Shown: positions 1-8,050, counted from the stretch's first letter. The stretch: DNA of 29,584 nucleotides from UBA6136 sp964344495 (GCA_964344495.1 CAYFNI010000018.1:1-29584); one strand, 5' to 3'. Notes: generated by a model not told the origin, from the letters alone. Made by a program: numbers and translations.

Positions 1-2192
1 CCACCATACTGGCCTGCTCCTGCCCCCTCCCAAAATCTCACTCGCCCCTCCCAATCCTGATTAAAACCACCAGAGAATTCAGCGTCCGCGGCTATTTCCG
101 CATCGACGGCACCATCCGCGGCTGCGTCAGCTGCTAAATCTGCCGCGACCCCTGCAGCCGCCTCCTCTGGCGCACCAAACGTCAAGAACGAGATACCAAT
201 CACGGCCACAGCCGCGGCAATGCCCTCGACCCATTTCGCCCAGCCTGGTTGGCCTGCAAACCAGTTCCCAAACGAGGTATTCATGGCAAACACACACCCA
301 TTCGGGTACTTGCTAGGGTTTATAGATGTGGGCATGTTTGATACCTGCGGGCTGTCCAGGAATCCATTCCACCCTGTGGCTTGATCGTAGACAGATAAAG
401 TCCAAGTCTGACCCGGCGCCATGGACTGACCCGGCGTCGGATTCAGGGTGCTGCAGGACGTGCCGTTTACCCCCGCACTCCAGTCTGGCAGATACTTAGC
501 GCAACCATTACTCGCATCCACACAATTGCCACCAGCTTTCTGCACATAAAATCCCATGCTGTTCCAGCTACTCGGGGCTACATAGGTCACCGTCTGGCTC
601 TGGGATGGATTCACGGTCACAGATTTTTCGGAATAAGTACACTCAGTGGTGGTTGGGTCACATCCATTCGTTGGGAAATTGGTAACCCAAAAGGTTAGCG
701 GGGATTCCATCTTGCCTTCGATCTTGAGCGTGACAAGGTCTGTGCCCACAAGGTTGGTCTGCCCAATAATGTAGGACTTTACTGCGGCGGTGGCGGTATT
801 GAGCGGTGGATCGTTGGCGACCACCACGCTGCCGATGCCTAGGTTATTGTTGTTTGGAAGAGTGATACTCGAGAGAGTCTTTCCTGTTGGGATCTTGTGA
901 GTGTATCCATAGGTGTAAGTAGCCAGGTTGACCCTATTACCCATCTGGTTGATTCTAATGGGCTGCTCCAAAATCACCGCCTCACCTGCAAAGGGTTGGG
1001 GTTTGGCTTGATTGCCATTGTTGCCCCAATCGGTGAAGGATTGCGTCCACGTCTCAGTGGAGCCATCGCTGAAATTCAGCGTAATATTTTGGTTTAACTG
1101 GTTGCCGTTCGCTCCGGCACCAGTCAGGAAGAGCCACTTGAAGCTGCCAGACGGCGTATTGATGGTCTGGTTTGCGGCGTGGACGATGTTCTTTGGGCCA
1201 TCTTTTCCACCCACCTGTTTGTTGGAGGTGGGGACCGGGCCTACCGGGAAGGTGATTCCCTGCCAGACGATTGGGGTGCCATCCACGGGGTTGGATGTTT
1301 CGCCCCCTTGATAATCGGAATAGTAGTAGTTGCCGTTGTTGTCAAAACCTTGGTTGTTTGCGACCTGCCACGGCGGCGTGGTGATTGCGAAGGTATTGAA
1401 CGGCATATCACTGGTCGGCACTGGAACACCGTTCATGCTGGTGCCAATTGCATTCGCTCCCAGAGAGCGTGCCATTGCCTTTCTCCCCGAAGCGGCGGGG
1501 GCTGCCACTTCAAGCCTCGCTCGTACGGACTGCAAGCCCCGAACGACCTGCATATCCTGGGAGAATCGGCCATTGCGATCAGGCTGAAGCCTATAGATGC
1601 TGTGCCATGGACCCAGCGTGCCATTGGAAAGGGTCTGTGCCTCTTCAACCACGATGGTAGACCGCTTTCGAACGCTTGGAGCTACTCTTCCGGCAAGGTT
1701 GAGCGTTTCACCAGACTGAAAGGTAATGCTGCTCTGATTTTCGCGCGAAATGGTTCCATTTTCGCTACCAGGAAAAAGGTGTGAGGTCCATTTTGGTATC
1801 CTTGACAGCTCAGAACGATGCTTCTTGGCGAGCTTCGAGGACTCTGATGAAACTAGCAATGGTGTTCCAGCCTTTAAGCCTTTAGCAGCCTCACTGCTGT
1901 CGGGGACTGGTTTCCAGTTGGCACTAGCCAGCCCCCCAGCCTTACCCATGGATAGAACCTTAGCATGTCGAGGCTGCGTCGGTGACCCCTTGAGTAAGGC
2001 CTTGACATACATGTCCTTTAGCTGATCGTATCCTCCAGCCAAGATGGTTGCATTCACAAATCTGCCTAACGCGTAATCCGATTTTTGTGCGGGCGTAAGA
2101 TGAATAGCCCGCCCACTTACGCCCGCCACAGCAAACGACATCCCTTGAATTATCATCACCAAGGCCAGTAGGAATCTTATCAAAGCCTTCAT
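1..2192 (-). CDS. Large exported protein with galactose-binding-like domain, 3' end outside window
   Basis: This reading frame is open from the ATG at 2192 to the left edge with no stop, giving at least 730 residues; the C-terminus is missing. A GGAGGT ribosome site lies 4 nt before the ATG. Residues 1-23 form a signal peptide (MKAL start, hydrophobic core, AVA cleavage motif), so the protein is exported. Around residues 277-450 there is a beta-rich domain with the order FDNNG, YYYSD, WQGITF, NFSDGS, FTDWG and SITLP. I relate it to galactose-binding-like sandwich domains appended to secreted peptidases and glycosidases, where it would bind a ligand rather than catalyse. Residues about 505-590 hold six cysteines, perhaps in disulfides. 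Near residues 652-671 is a hydrophobic stretch, followed by an Ala/Asp/Glu-rich tail. No catalytic motif was recognised. It follows another exported-protein gene by 89 nt and is probably co-transcribed with it. Function unknown. Confidence 0.8.
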   Translation of the reverse strand, partial: MKALIRFLLALVMIIQGMSFAVAGVSGRAIHLTPAQKSDYALGRFVNATILAGGYDQLKDMYVKALLKGSPTQPRHAKVLSMGKAGGLASANWKPVPDSSEAAKGLKAGTPLLVSSESSKLAKKHRSELSRIPKWTSHLFPGSENGTISRENQSSITFQSGETLNLAGRVAPSVRKRSTIVVEEAQTLSNGTLGPWHSIYRLQPDRNGRFSQDMQVVRGLQSVRARLEVAAPAASGRKAMARSLGANAIGTSMNGVPVPTSDMPFNTFAITTPPWQVANNQGFDNNGNYYYSDYQGGETSNPVDGTPIVWQGITFPVGPVPTSNKQVGGKDGPKNIVHAANQTINTPSGSFKWLFLTGAGANGNQLNQNITLNFSDGSTETWTQSFTDWGNNGNQAKPQPFAGEAVILEQPIRINQMGNRVNLATYTYGYTHKIPTGKTLSSITLPNNNNLGIGSVVVANDPPLNTATAAVKSYIIGQTNLVGTDLVTLKIEGKMESPLTFWVTNFPTNGCDPTTTECTYSEKSVTVNPSQSQTVTYVAPSSWNSMGFYVQKAGGNCVDASNGCAKYLPDWSAGVNGTSCSTLNPTPGQSMAPGQTWTLSVYDQATGWNGFLDSPQVSNMPTSINPSKYPNGCVFAMNTSFGNWFAGQPGWAKWVEGIAAAVAVIGISFLTFGAPEEAAAGVAADLAADAAADGAVDAEIAADAEFSGGFNQDWEGRVRFWEGAGAGQYG

Positions 2193-2196
2193 ATTT

Positions 2197-2226
2197 ACCT
2201 CCGTCGTTAAAATTAACTGGACGACG
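2197..2226 (-). promoter_or_regulatory. Ribosome site with adjoining leader hairpin
   Basis: The perfect Shine-Dalgarno GGAGGT (2197-2202) is followed upstream by a potential hairpin with 6-bp arms CGTCGT (2202-2207) and ACGACG (2221-2226). The loop contains a smaller GTTAA/TTAAC inverted repeat. The stem abuts the ribosome site, so a role in translation of the gene starting at 2192 is possible but not shown. Confidence 0.35.
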
Positions 2227-2281
2227 ATTCGCCCTTTTATCAACAAACAGTTATGAGTTATGCCCTAAGGATTAACTGAAA

Positions 2282-3988
2282 TCAGTTGGATGGTTGCGCG
2301 CTAAATAGGCCATTGATTGTTCCCTGATACAGCACACCCCCGGGAGCGATGGTCCCCACCATCTGCAACGTATTGTCGCTTGATGAGTTTCCAACCAAGG
2401 TACTACTGATGGGCAATCCCGTCGCAGGATCAACCGTAACCAGGCTGTATGCACCGGTATTTTGGTTTACAACCACCGTGTAAATCAGATTGTCCTTGGC
2501 CGATAACCGCGGAACTGATGTCGATGGCAACGTCGGATTTGACCAGACTGTGGTAAGCCCAACCCCACCCGGGAGAACATCGACGCGTTGCATCCCGCCT
2601 ACAAAAGGCGCAGAGGCTGGCTCGCTTGGGCCACTCGTTGCTGAGGGAGGATACACATAGCCATACGTGCTTGGAACAAAAATGCTATTGCCCATAGCGA
2701 TCGCTGAGTCCTCGGTTCCGCTGTTCACGTTGGCCGTAAGAAAGGGAAGCGAGCCGATAAGATTCCCGGAGCGAGCGTTATAGACCAGGATATTCTCCTG
2801 GGGAGACGCGTTATCGGTGATGGTGAGATATTCATACCCGGTAATGGGACCAAAAAAGGTCGGCGTAGCGCCGGTGCCCCAACTTAATTGCCCAGGTTTG
2901 CGAGCAGGCCCCCGATCGTAAGTTTGACGCCAGACTTGCGATACGGCCCCACCCTCGGCCCGAAAGAGATAGAGCGCGTATGTAGAAGCCACTGCAACAC
3001 CATCTGGTGCCGATGAAATGCTGTTAGCGACCTCTTCCCCATCGGGCAATGCAAAGGAGGCGATCTGGCCATTAGATGGATCGTAATATCCTACGACGGC
3101 GCCCGTATTCGCACTCGCACCCTGTGCGGTCGCAAACCAAACACGACCTTGGTAATCAGGAACCAACCCGACCACATCGGGATACCCGATGTTGATGGAC
3201 TCAGTTACTGTAAGCGCCCAAGATCCATTGGTTTGTTGCGCATGAGAGATTCGTTGCAGATAGCCGGAGGCGTTAACCAAAACAAGTCTGTTCTGGGCAT
3301 CGAGATAGGAATAAATCCCACCTGCAAGATCACTCGTCGTTGATTTCACCAATTTCATACTGGCAAGGACGGCCAGAGACTTTGGATCCAAAAGGTAAAC
3401 GTAGGGTGTTTGATTCAGGTAACGGGTTCCAACAGCCACCAGAAGTCCATCGCTACCCATCAAAATGGTCGGAAAGACGGCTGATTGACTGGTTTGGTTG
3501 ATCGTCAGAGAACCGGTGCCTGGACCCGAATTGTAGGTGGCGTCAGAGGAAGCGGCATTCCCGTGCATGGTCGATGTCCCCTCAGGTCCCATGTAAGGAT
3601 TTCCTGGGGGAAGCGGCTTGAAAGCTAACTGGTTGGAGGTGTAGCGGAGATTCAAAAGGTCTTCCGCGAGGGTTTCACCGGAATTCTTTAGGAAGAATTT
3701 CTTTCCATCGTTCACAACTTTCAGGATTGCTGTTTCAGGGATGAAATGAGCCCCATTTACGTCCACGGCTCCGGGTCGAATCTTGAAGGTGCCTTTGGGT
3801 AACGACTTTATATGGAGGCGACTGGATGCATCCAACCCCAGATTTGCTTTGACTCCAAGGCCATTGATCTTAACGCCAACCTGAGCGTCTTTCGGCAAAC
3901 CAATCACATTGATATCCAGACTACCGGCGGGGTTGACCGTTACTGGTGCGAGCAGAACGCCAAAAAGAATTATTATTTTTGTTTTCAT
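2282..3988 (-). CDS. Exported beta-propeller-like protein of unknown function
   Basis: The protein is 568 residues from the ATG at 3988. I chose this start because it opens directly with a signal peptide (MKTKIIILFG, then a short hydrophobic run ending near residue 18). An in-frame start 29 codons upstream would bury that signal. The ribosome site is weak. After an N-terminal beta domain (about residues 20-110) and a linker with a HGNAASSD motif, the rest (about 150-568) shows repeated strand-turn patterns such as YLLDPKSL, LDAQNRLVLV, PDYQGRVWFAT, YYDPSNGQI and SAPDGVAVAS. These resemble NHL/SMP-30/PQQ-type beta-propeller blades. No catalytic site is evident. It lies 89 nt before the next exported-protein gene, suggesting a two-gene unit acting outside the cytoplasm. 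Base composition is less G+C-rich than the housekeeping genes to the right, which hints at transfer. Confidence 0.75.
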   Translation of the reverse strand: MKTKIIILFGVLLAPVTVNPAGSLDINVIGLPKDAQVGVKINGLGVKANLGLDASSRLHIKSLPKGTFKIRPGAVDVNGAHFIPETAILKVVNDGKKFFLKNSGETLAEDLLNLRYTSNQLAFKPLPPGNPYMGPEGTSTMHGNAASSDATYNSGPGTGSLTINQTSQSAVFPTILMGSDGLLVAVGTRYLNQTPYVYLLDPKSLAVLASMKLVKSTTSDLAGGIYSYLDAQNRLVLVNASGYLQRISHAQQTNGSWALTVTESINIGYPDVVGLVPDYQGRVWFATAQGASANTGAVVGYYDPSNGQIASFALPDGEEVANSISSAPDGVAVASTYALYLFRAEGGAVSQVWRQTYDRGPARKPGQLSWGTGATPTFFGPITGYEYLTITDNASPQENILVYNARSGNLIGSLPFLTANVNSGTEDSAIAMGNSIFVPSTYGYVYPPSATSGPSEPASAPFVGGMQRVDVLPGGVGLTTVWSNPTLPSTSVPRLSAKDNLIYTVVVNQNTGAYSLVTVDPATGLPISSTLVGNSSSDNTLQMVGTIAPGGVLYQGTINGLFSAQPSN

Positions 3989-4086
3989 CAATTCAGCCCA
4001 TATCTCTAGTGAACCATTCGATGGAACCGTCCGCGATAGCCAAGTATTGCACCGCAGTTTCCATGATCGTCCCATGCAAATACCAC

Positions 4087-4110
4087 CTCAACCGTATATT
4101 TATGGTTGAG
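4087..4110. repeat. 24-bp inverted repeat, possible operator
   Basis: Perfect 7-bp arms CTCAACC (4087-4093) and GGTTGAG (4104-4110) flank an A+T-rich 10-bp centre. The site lies about 100 bp upstream of the exported-protein gene starting at 3988 (minus). The spacing and symmetry would suit a dimeric regulator. A cruciform or part of a decayed element is equally possible. Confidence 0.35.
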
Positions 4111-4112
4111 CC

Positions 4113-4189
4113 TTTCGGGGCTTGCCTTAGATTCCAACCCACGTGAAGATCAGCAGCGCAAGTGACGCGAGTTATAAAGAGCCCCGAAA
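4113..4189. repeat. Separated inverted repeat TTTCGGGGCT / AGCCCCGAAA
   Basis: A perfect 10-bp inverted pair lies at 4113-4122 and 4180-4189, with 57 bp between. It begins 3 bp after the 24-bp palindrome. No gene lies inside. It might be the ends of a tiny element, a long stem in a leader RNA, or chance. Confidence 0.3.
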
Positions 4190-4257
4190 CACCAGTATCG
4201 AGTCAGCAGCAGAGGACAAATCCCCTATTAAAAACCCGCTTTATCTGTAATCTCCCA

Positions 4258-4425
4258 TCAGGAAACACTTACTTGTGGACCGGTTGTGCCAGCAGGACCA
4301 ATCGGTTCTTGGGCACCAGTAAGACCCTAAGTACCCACTGGTAGCGGCACCCCTGTTTCACCCTCCTTGCATACTTCATTGATTGCAAGTCTGACAGTGG
4401 CATTCTTGCAACTGCACAATATGTT
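4258..4425 (-). pseudogene. Remnant of a collagen-like (Gly-X-Y) protein gene
   Basis: Read on the minus strand from about 4425 to the TGA at 4258-4260, one frame gives a degenerate collagen-type repeat: GETGVP, then GLTGAQ, GPAGTTGPQ. Glycine stays at every third position over about ten triplets, with Leu and Glu replacing it once each and an in-frame TAG interrupting near the middle. Upstream in the same frame are two cysteines in a C...VRL...CKEGET arrangement. This resembles the short N-terminal module that precedes Gly-X-Y tracts in proteobacterial secreted proteins. No start codon, signal peptide or long frame remains, so I call it a relic. The phase of the glycines is what convinces me; the family name is inferred. 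Confidence 0.6.
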
Positions 4426-4681
4426 CGCAACTCACTGTTCAGACAACAATCCACAAGATTTGAGGGAAACCAAAGTAATACGATTGTATTCCACGACAAA
4501 CCCCCAATGAACAAGACCTTTACTGAATGTACTACTCATTCAACAGGTTGGGAAGTGAGTGTCAGAAACTGTAAGTTGTCCCCCACGGACCCCGTCTAGG
4601 ACACGCGTAGAGGATTGACCGAATCAGACGCAGACCACCCTGAGAATGACTCATTGGGATGGGGTGAAAGCATGGGGTGAA
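4426..4681. other. Intergenic stretch without recognisable gene
   Basis: No coding potential with a family match is visible between the collagen-like relic and the tRNA terminator. The only structure seen is an 11-bp direct repeat, ATGGGGTGAAA, at 4659-4669 and 4672-4682. Confidence 0.5.
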
Positions 4682-4733
4682 AAAGAAAAAGGGCGATCCT
4701 TCAAGTCATTGAATAACTTGAAAGATCACCCTT
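4682..4733 (-). terminator. Rho-independent terminator of the tRNA-Ala/tRNA-Glu unit
   Basis: Arms 4689-4706 and 4716-4733 pair over 18 positions with only two G-T type mismatches, enclosing a 9-nt loop. On the minus strand the stem is followed by a T-rich run (4681-4690). It sits 10 nt after the encoded CCA end of tRNA-Glu. Confidence 0.85.
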
Positions 4734-4743
4734 ATCTTAGATA

Positions 4744-4819
4744 TGGCGTCCCCAGGGGGATTCGAACCCCCGTCGCCGCCGTGAAAGGGCGGTGTCCTGG
4801 GCCTCTAGACGATGGGGAC
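4744..4819 (-). tRNA. tRNA-Glu (anticodon TTC)
   Basis: A 76-nt cloverleaf with acceptor GTCCCCA pairing TGGGGAC, a T-loop GTTCGAATC and an anticodon loop CTTTCAC between CCGCC and GGCGG. The 3' CCA is encoded. The sequence closely follows E. coli tRNA-Glu. It is transcribed after tRNA-Ala and is charged by GltX, whose gene lies just upstream. Confidence 0.97.
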
Positions 4820-4839
4820 AGAACGCAATCTTGTTGCTT

Positions 4840-4915
<76 letters not shown>

Positions 4916-4932
4916 GCAACATTGAGCCGCGA

Positions 4933-4961
4933 ATGTTAAAGTAGACGGGTATTTCTGTCTA
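4933..4961 (-). promoter_or_regulatory. Sigma-70 promoter of the tRNA-Ala/tRNA-Glu unit
   Basis: On the minus strand a -35 TAGACA (4956-4961) is separated by exactly 17 bp from a -10 TAACAT (4933-4938), about 18 nt before tRNA-Ala. The -35 box overlaps the gltX stop codon. Spacing is ideal and the boxes match consensus at 5/6 and 4/6 positions. Confidence 0.6.
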
Positions 4962-6365
4962 GTCTTTTTTTCCAATCCAGCTCAACGCACGGTCAATGCG
5001 GCTCAAGGTAGCGGTTTGTCCGAGAATCTCGAGCGTCAGGTCAATTGGCGGTGACACTGTCGTGCCACAAACGGCTACGCGCAAGGGTTGAGCCACCCCG
5101 CCCATTTTAAGATCCATGGCTTCGGCAGTAGCTGCGATCAGATCATGGATGCTCTCTCTGCCCCAAGGGCGCAAGGCTGCTAATGTCTCGCGCAGCATCT
5201 GCAGCACAGGCACAACAGCCGGCGTCAGATTTTTCGTCGCTGCCTTTTCATCATACTGTTCGAAATCCCGGTAGAAGAAGGCGCTGCCGGCAGCCATGTC
5301 GACCAGCGTCTTGTTTCGTTCGCGCTGGGCTTTGACAACCTCCACCAGATCGGGACCCCCACTCGGATCGATTCCCAACTGTCCGAGGTGCCACCGGAGA
5401 TGATGGGCAACATGCAAAGGGTCGCCGTGCATGATGTAGTGATGGTTGAGCCAGAGGAGCTTGTCTGGATTGAAGGTGGAGGCGGAATGATTGATATCGG
5501 GCACATCGAAGTATTCAATCATTTCATCAATACTGAAGATTTCCTGATCACCATGGGACCATCCGAGCCGAACCAGATAGTTCAGCACGGCTTCAGGGAG
5601 ATAGCCGTCATCGCGGTACTGCATCACGCTGACCGCTCCATGCCGTTTCGACAGCCGTGCACCGTCCGCCCCGAGAATCATAGGAACGTGGGCATAGTGA
5701 GGCAAATCAGCACCGAGCGCTTTGAGGATATTGATTTGTCGCGGCGTATTGTTGACATGGTCATCACCCCTGACGACGTGCGTGATGCGCATATCGAGGT
5801 CATCGACCACAACGGTAAAGTTATAGGTGGGTGAACCGTCCGATCGGGCAATGATCAGATCATCAAGCTCGCTGTTGCGGACAACGATGCGCCCCTTGAC
5901 CAGATCGTCAATCACGACCTCGCCGTCGTCAGGATTCAGGAACCGGACAACCGGCGACACTCCGGGACGTGGCTCAGCCCGATGACGGCAACGGCCATCG
6001 TAGCGAGGCTTTTCCTTGCGAGCCATTTGCTCTTCGCGCATGTGATCCAGCTCTTCCTTGCTGCAATAACAGTGGTACGCCTTGCCCTCAGAAAGCAATT
6101 GCTGGATCAATTCCTTGTAACGATCAAACCGATGTGTCTGATAGAAAGGACCCTCGTCGTAATCCAAACCCAGCCACGCCATCCCCTCAAGAATGGCATT
6201 GACCGACTCTGCCGTGGATCGCTCCAGATCAGTATCCTCGATTCTGAGCACAAACGTGCCACCGTGCTTCCGGGCAAACAGCCAGGAGAAAAGAGCTGTC
6301 CGGCCCCCACCGACATGGAGATAGCCGGTCGGGCTGGGAGCGAAACGCGTACGTATGGTCGTCAT
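4959..6365 (-). CDS. gltX: Glutamate--tRNA ligase
   Basis: This cytoplasmic class I synthetase attaches glutamate to tRNA-Glu. From the ATG at 6365 it has 468 residues (E. coli GltX has 471). The HIGH-type motif HVGG is at 17-20 after APSPTG. A zinc site Cys99, Cys101, Cys126, His128 matches the E. coli arrangement, and the KMSKS-type loop RLSKR is at 237-241. The anticodon-binding domain fills the C-terminal part. I chose ATG 6365 because the conserved N-terminus MTTIRTRFAPSP begins there. An in-frame ATG four codons upstream (6377) is possible but sits only a few nt after a terminator T-run. The residues around the signature sites suggest a discriminating GlnRS-independent enzyme, but specificity for tRNA-Glu alone versus tRNA-Gln as well cannot be read here. 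It lies 43 nt before the tRNA pair. Confidence 0.97.
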   Translation of the reverse strand: MTTIRTRFAPSPTGYLHVGGGRTALFSWLFARKHGGTFVLRIEDTDLERSTAESVNAILEGMAWLGLDYDEGPFYQTHRFDRYKELIQQLLSEGKAYHCYCSKEELDHMREEQMARKEKPRYDGRCRHRAEPRPGVSPVVRFLNPDDGEVVIDDLVKGRIVVRNSELDDLIIARSDGSPTYNFTVVVDDLDMRITHVVRGDDHVNNTPRQINILKALGADLPHYAHVPMILGADGARLSKRHGAVSVMQYRDDGYLPEAVLNYLVRLGWSHGDQEIFSIDEMIEYFDVPDINHSASTFNPDKLLWLNHHYIMHGDPLHVAHHLRWHLGQLGIDPSGGPDLVEVVKAQRERNKTLVDMAAGSAFFYRDFEQYDEKAATKNLTPAVVPVLQMLRETLAALRPWGRESIHDLIAATAEAMDLKMGGVAQPLRVAVCGTTVSPPIDLTLEILGQTATLSRIDRALSWIGKKD

Positions 6366-6380
6366 GCAGGCATCCATCCA

Positions 6381-6407
6381 AATAAAAAAGCGTCCGGGCG
6401 GGACGCT
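6381..6407 (-). terminator. Rho-independent terminator after the AAA+ ATPase gene
   Basis: A 7-bp perfect stem AGCGTCC/GGACGCT (6389-6407, 5-nt loop) is followed on the minus strand by TTTTTTATT. It separates the AAA+ ATPase gene from gltX. gltX must therefore have its own start signal within this short gap or depend on readthrough. Confidence 0.8.
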
Positions 6408-6480
6408 GTGATCAAAAGGCCACGCAGTCGCGTGCGTCGTGGTCGGCCTAGTTTACCAAAGCCGCGCTACCCCCGAGGAA

Positions 6481-7956
6481 TCAGGCCACCTTCTTGGATG
6501 CGGGTGTTGCGCGGGTCTGGGACCACTGTCGCAACTGCTTGATTTGCTCCTCCATCGTGCGCGACAGCGGAACCATGCGGGCCGAGGTGTACGTGATGTC
6601 TTTCTCATCGAACACGCGCCCTTCCTGATAGGCATGAATTGAAGCGGATTTCACCGCCTGCTCGATTTCCGCACCGCTCCACCCTTTGGTCACGATGGAC
6701 AGAAGATTCATATTGAACGTGTCCGGATTCGCGCCATAAGCCTGAATGTGGATCTTGAAGATAGCCTTTCGCTCATCGTCCGAGGGCAGATCGAGGAAAA
6801 ACAATTGGTCAAAACGCCCTTTCCGAATCACTTCCGCGGGCAGTTTTTCGATGCGGTTCGCGGTGGCAACCACAAACACCTGGGGTGGCTTTTCCTGCAT
6901 CCAGGTCAGAAAGCTCGAAAAAATGCTACTGCTGCCGGTTGAACCGGTCATGCTGTCATAACCGAAGCTGTTCTCCATCTCATCAATCCATAGCACCAGC
7001 GGGGAAATATTCTCAGCCGTCCGCAGGGCATGGTCGAAGGCATATTCAGGCGAACCGTAGGCACCAGACATCACCAGGTTCATGTCCAGTCGCACCAGCG
7101 GCAAATTCCACGCACTGGCAATCACCTTGGCTGCCATGCTCTTGCCGCATCCGCTGATGCCCATAAACAAGATGCCGGCCGGTAGCGGGATACCCGTCTG
7201 GAAGGATTGACGACTGAAGAGCGATCGCCGAGTGAGCACCCATTCCTTCAGGTTCTCGAGACCTCCTACCTGATCGACATCAACGGCTTTGGGGATGAAC
7301 TGTAGGCAGCCTTCTTTCTGCAGGGCTGCGGTCTTGTCGGCATAAATGTCTTGCAAGGATGCATTCAGATCGAATCGCGCGTCATGAATCCAGCCATAGA
7401 CGAGATGGCGGACTTCCTCCAGCGTCAGTCCTTTCATCGCAGTTGCGCACTGCTGATACCAGTCATCGTCGACATGGGCGGGCAACGGGACTGTCGCCAG
7501 TCCCTGCCGAAGTGAGGCCATGATCTCGCGTTCGGTCGGCATGCCGAGATCCACCAGCCAGGTCTGGCTTTTGAGCTCATCCGGCAATTCAAGCTTCGGG
7601 TAGGACATGAATACGAACCGGTTCTGTCCCAGCCATTCCTGGTAAAGATCACGCAACGCACGAATCAACACCGGTTGCCCCATCAATAGCGCTGGAAGGT
7701 CGTGCAGCAGATAGAAACACTCCTGACCCGATTGACGCAGCGTCTCGACCAATTCAAGCGGGTCGGCGAGGGCCCGATCGCCCGCCAATCCTCGGGCAGC
7801 GCTCCAGGTCATCACCCGCCGGTCATCGCCGTAATGCTGCCGGGATAGTGCCACCAGTTGGCGCTCCAGCCGTTGCTCCTCCCGCGTTTGCACATAAATG
7901 AGCGGGTACTGGTTAATCAAACCCTTTTGCAAGCGCGGTAGCGAGAATTCATTCAT
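6481..7956 (-). CDS. Ycf46-like AAA+ ATPase
   Basis: The 491-residue protein has an N-terminal region (QYPLIYVQTREEQR near residue 16) typical of the Ycf46 group, followed by one AAA+ module. The Walker A GISGCGKS is near 265-272, the Walker B LWIDEMEN near 318-325, sensor-1 ATANR near 365, and an arginine-finger-type GRFDQ near 382. The family is named after a chloroplast reading frame and is common in cyanobacteria and proteobacteria. In cyanobacteria it has been linked to inorganic-carbon use or photosynthetic growth. The role here is unknown, but a hexameric, ATP-driven remodelling activity is expected. The gene is divergent from uvrC and ends in a clear terminator, so it is probably transcribed alone. 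There is no signal peptide or membrane segment. Confidence 0.85.
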   Translation of the reverse strand: MNEFSLPRLQKGLINQYPLIYVQTREEQRLERQLVALSRQHYGDDRRVMTWSAARGLAGDRALADPLELVETLRQSGQECFYLLHDLPALLMGQPVLIRALRDLYQEWLGQNRFVFMSYPKLELPDELKSQTWLVDLGMPTEREIMASLRQGLATVPLPAHVDDDWYQQCATAMKGLTLEEVRHLVYGWIHDARFDLNASLQDIYADKTAALQKEGCLQFIPKAVDVDQVGGLENLKEWVLTRRSLFSRQSFQTGIPLPAGILFMGISGCGKSMAAKVIASAWNLPLVRLDMNLVMSGAYGSPEYAFDHALRTAENISPLVLWIDEMENSFGYDSMTGSTGSSSIFSSFLTWMQEKPPQVFVVATANRIEKLPAEVIRKGRFDQLFFLDLPSDDERKAIFKIHIQAYGANPDTFNMNLLSIVTKGWSGAEIEQAVKSASIHAYQEGRVFDEKDITYTSARMVPLSRTMEEQIKQLRQWSQTRATPASKKVA

Positions 7957-8008
7957 GTTCTGAAGAGGGGGGTCTGGTATGAGCCTAAGGTGGAACTACG
8001 CTGGCCAT

Positions 8009-8014
8009 TATAAT
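8009..8014. promoter_or_regulatory. Perfect TATAAT in the divergent uvrC/AAA+ ATPase region
   Basis: TATAAT at 8009-8014 lies within ATTATAAT, a palindrome, so a -10 box can be read on either strand. It lies between the AAA+ ATPase start (7956) and the favoured uvrC start (8051). No good -35 box is seen in either direction. Two TGATCA sites (8014-8019 and 8039-8044) flank the spacer. Confidence 0.4.
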
Positions 8015-8050
8015 GATCAAACACGCGACGCCGCCCTTGATCATGCCCTT

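Noticed and set aside
1179..1784. Plus-strand frame of 201 codons in the left block
   Set aside because: It is opposite the large exported-protein gene, whose frame has a ribosome site, signal peptide and continuous sensible translation.
4561..4600. Possible insertion-sequence end in the stretch containing TGTAAGTTGTCCCCC
   Set aside because: No matching inverted copy, target duplication or transposase remnant could be found in the window.
4939..4975. Plus-strand hairpin TAGAC/GTCTA followed by a T-run, resembling a terminator
   Set aside because: No plus-strand gene ends here; the stem is only 5 bp and the bases serve the tRNA promoter and the gltX 3' end on the other strand.
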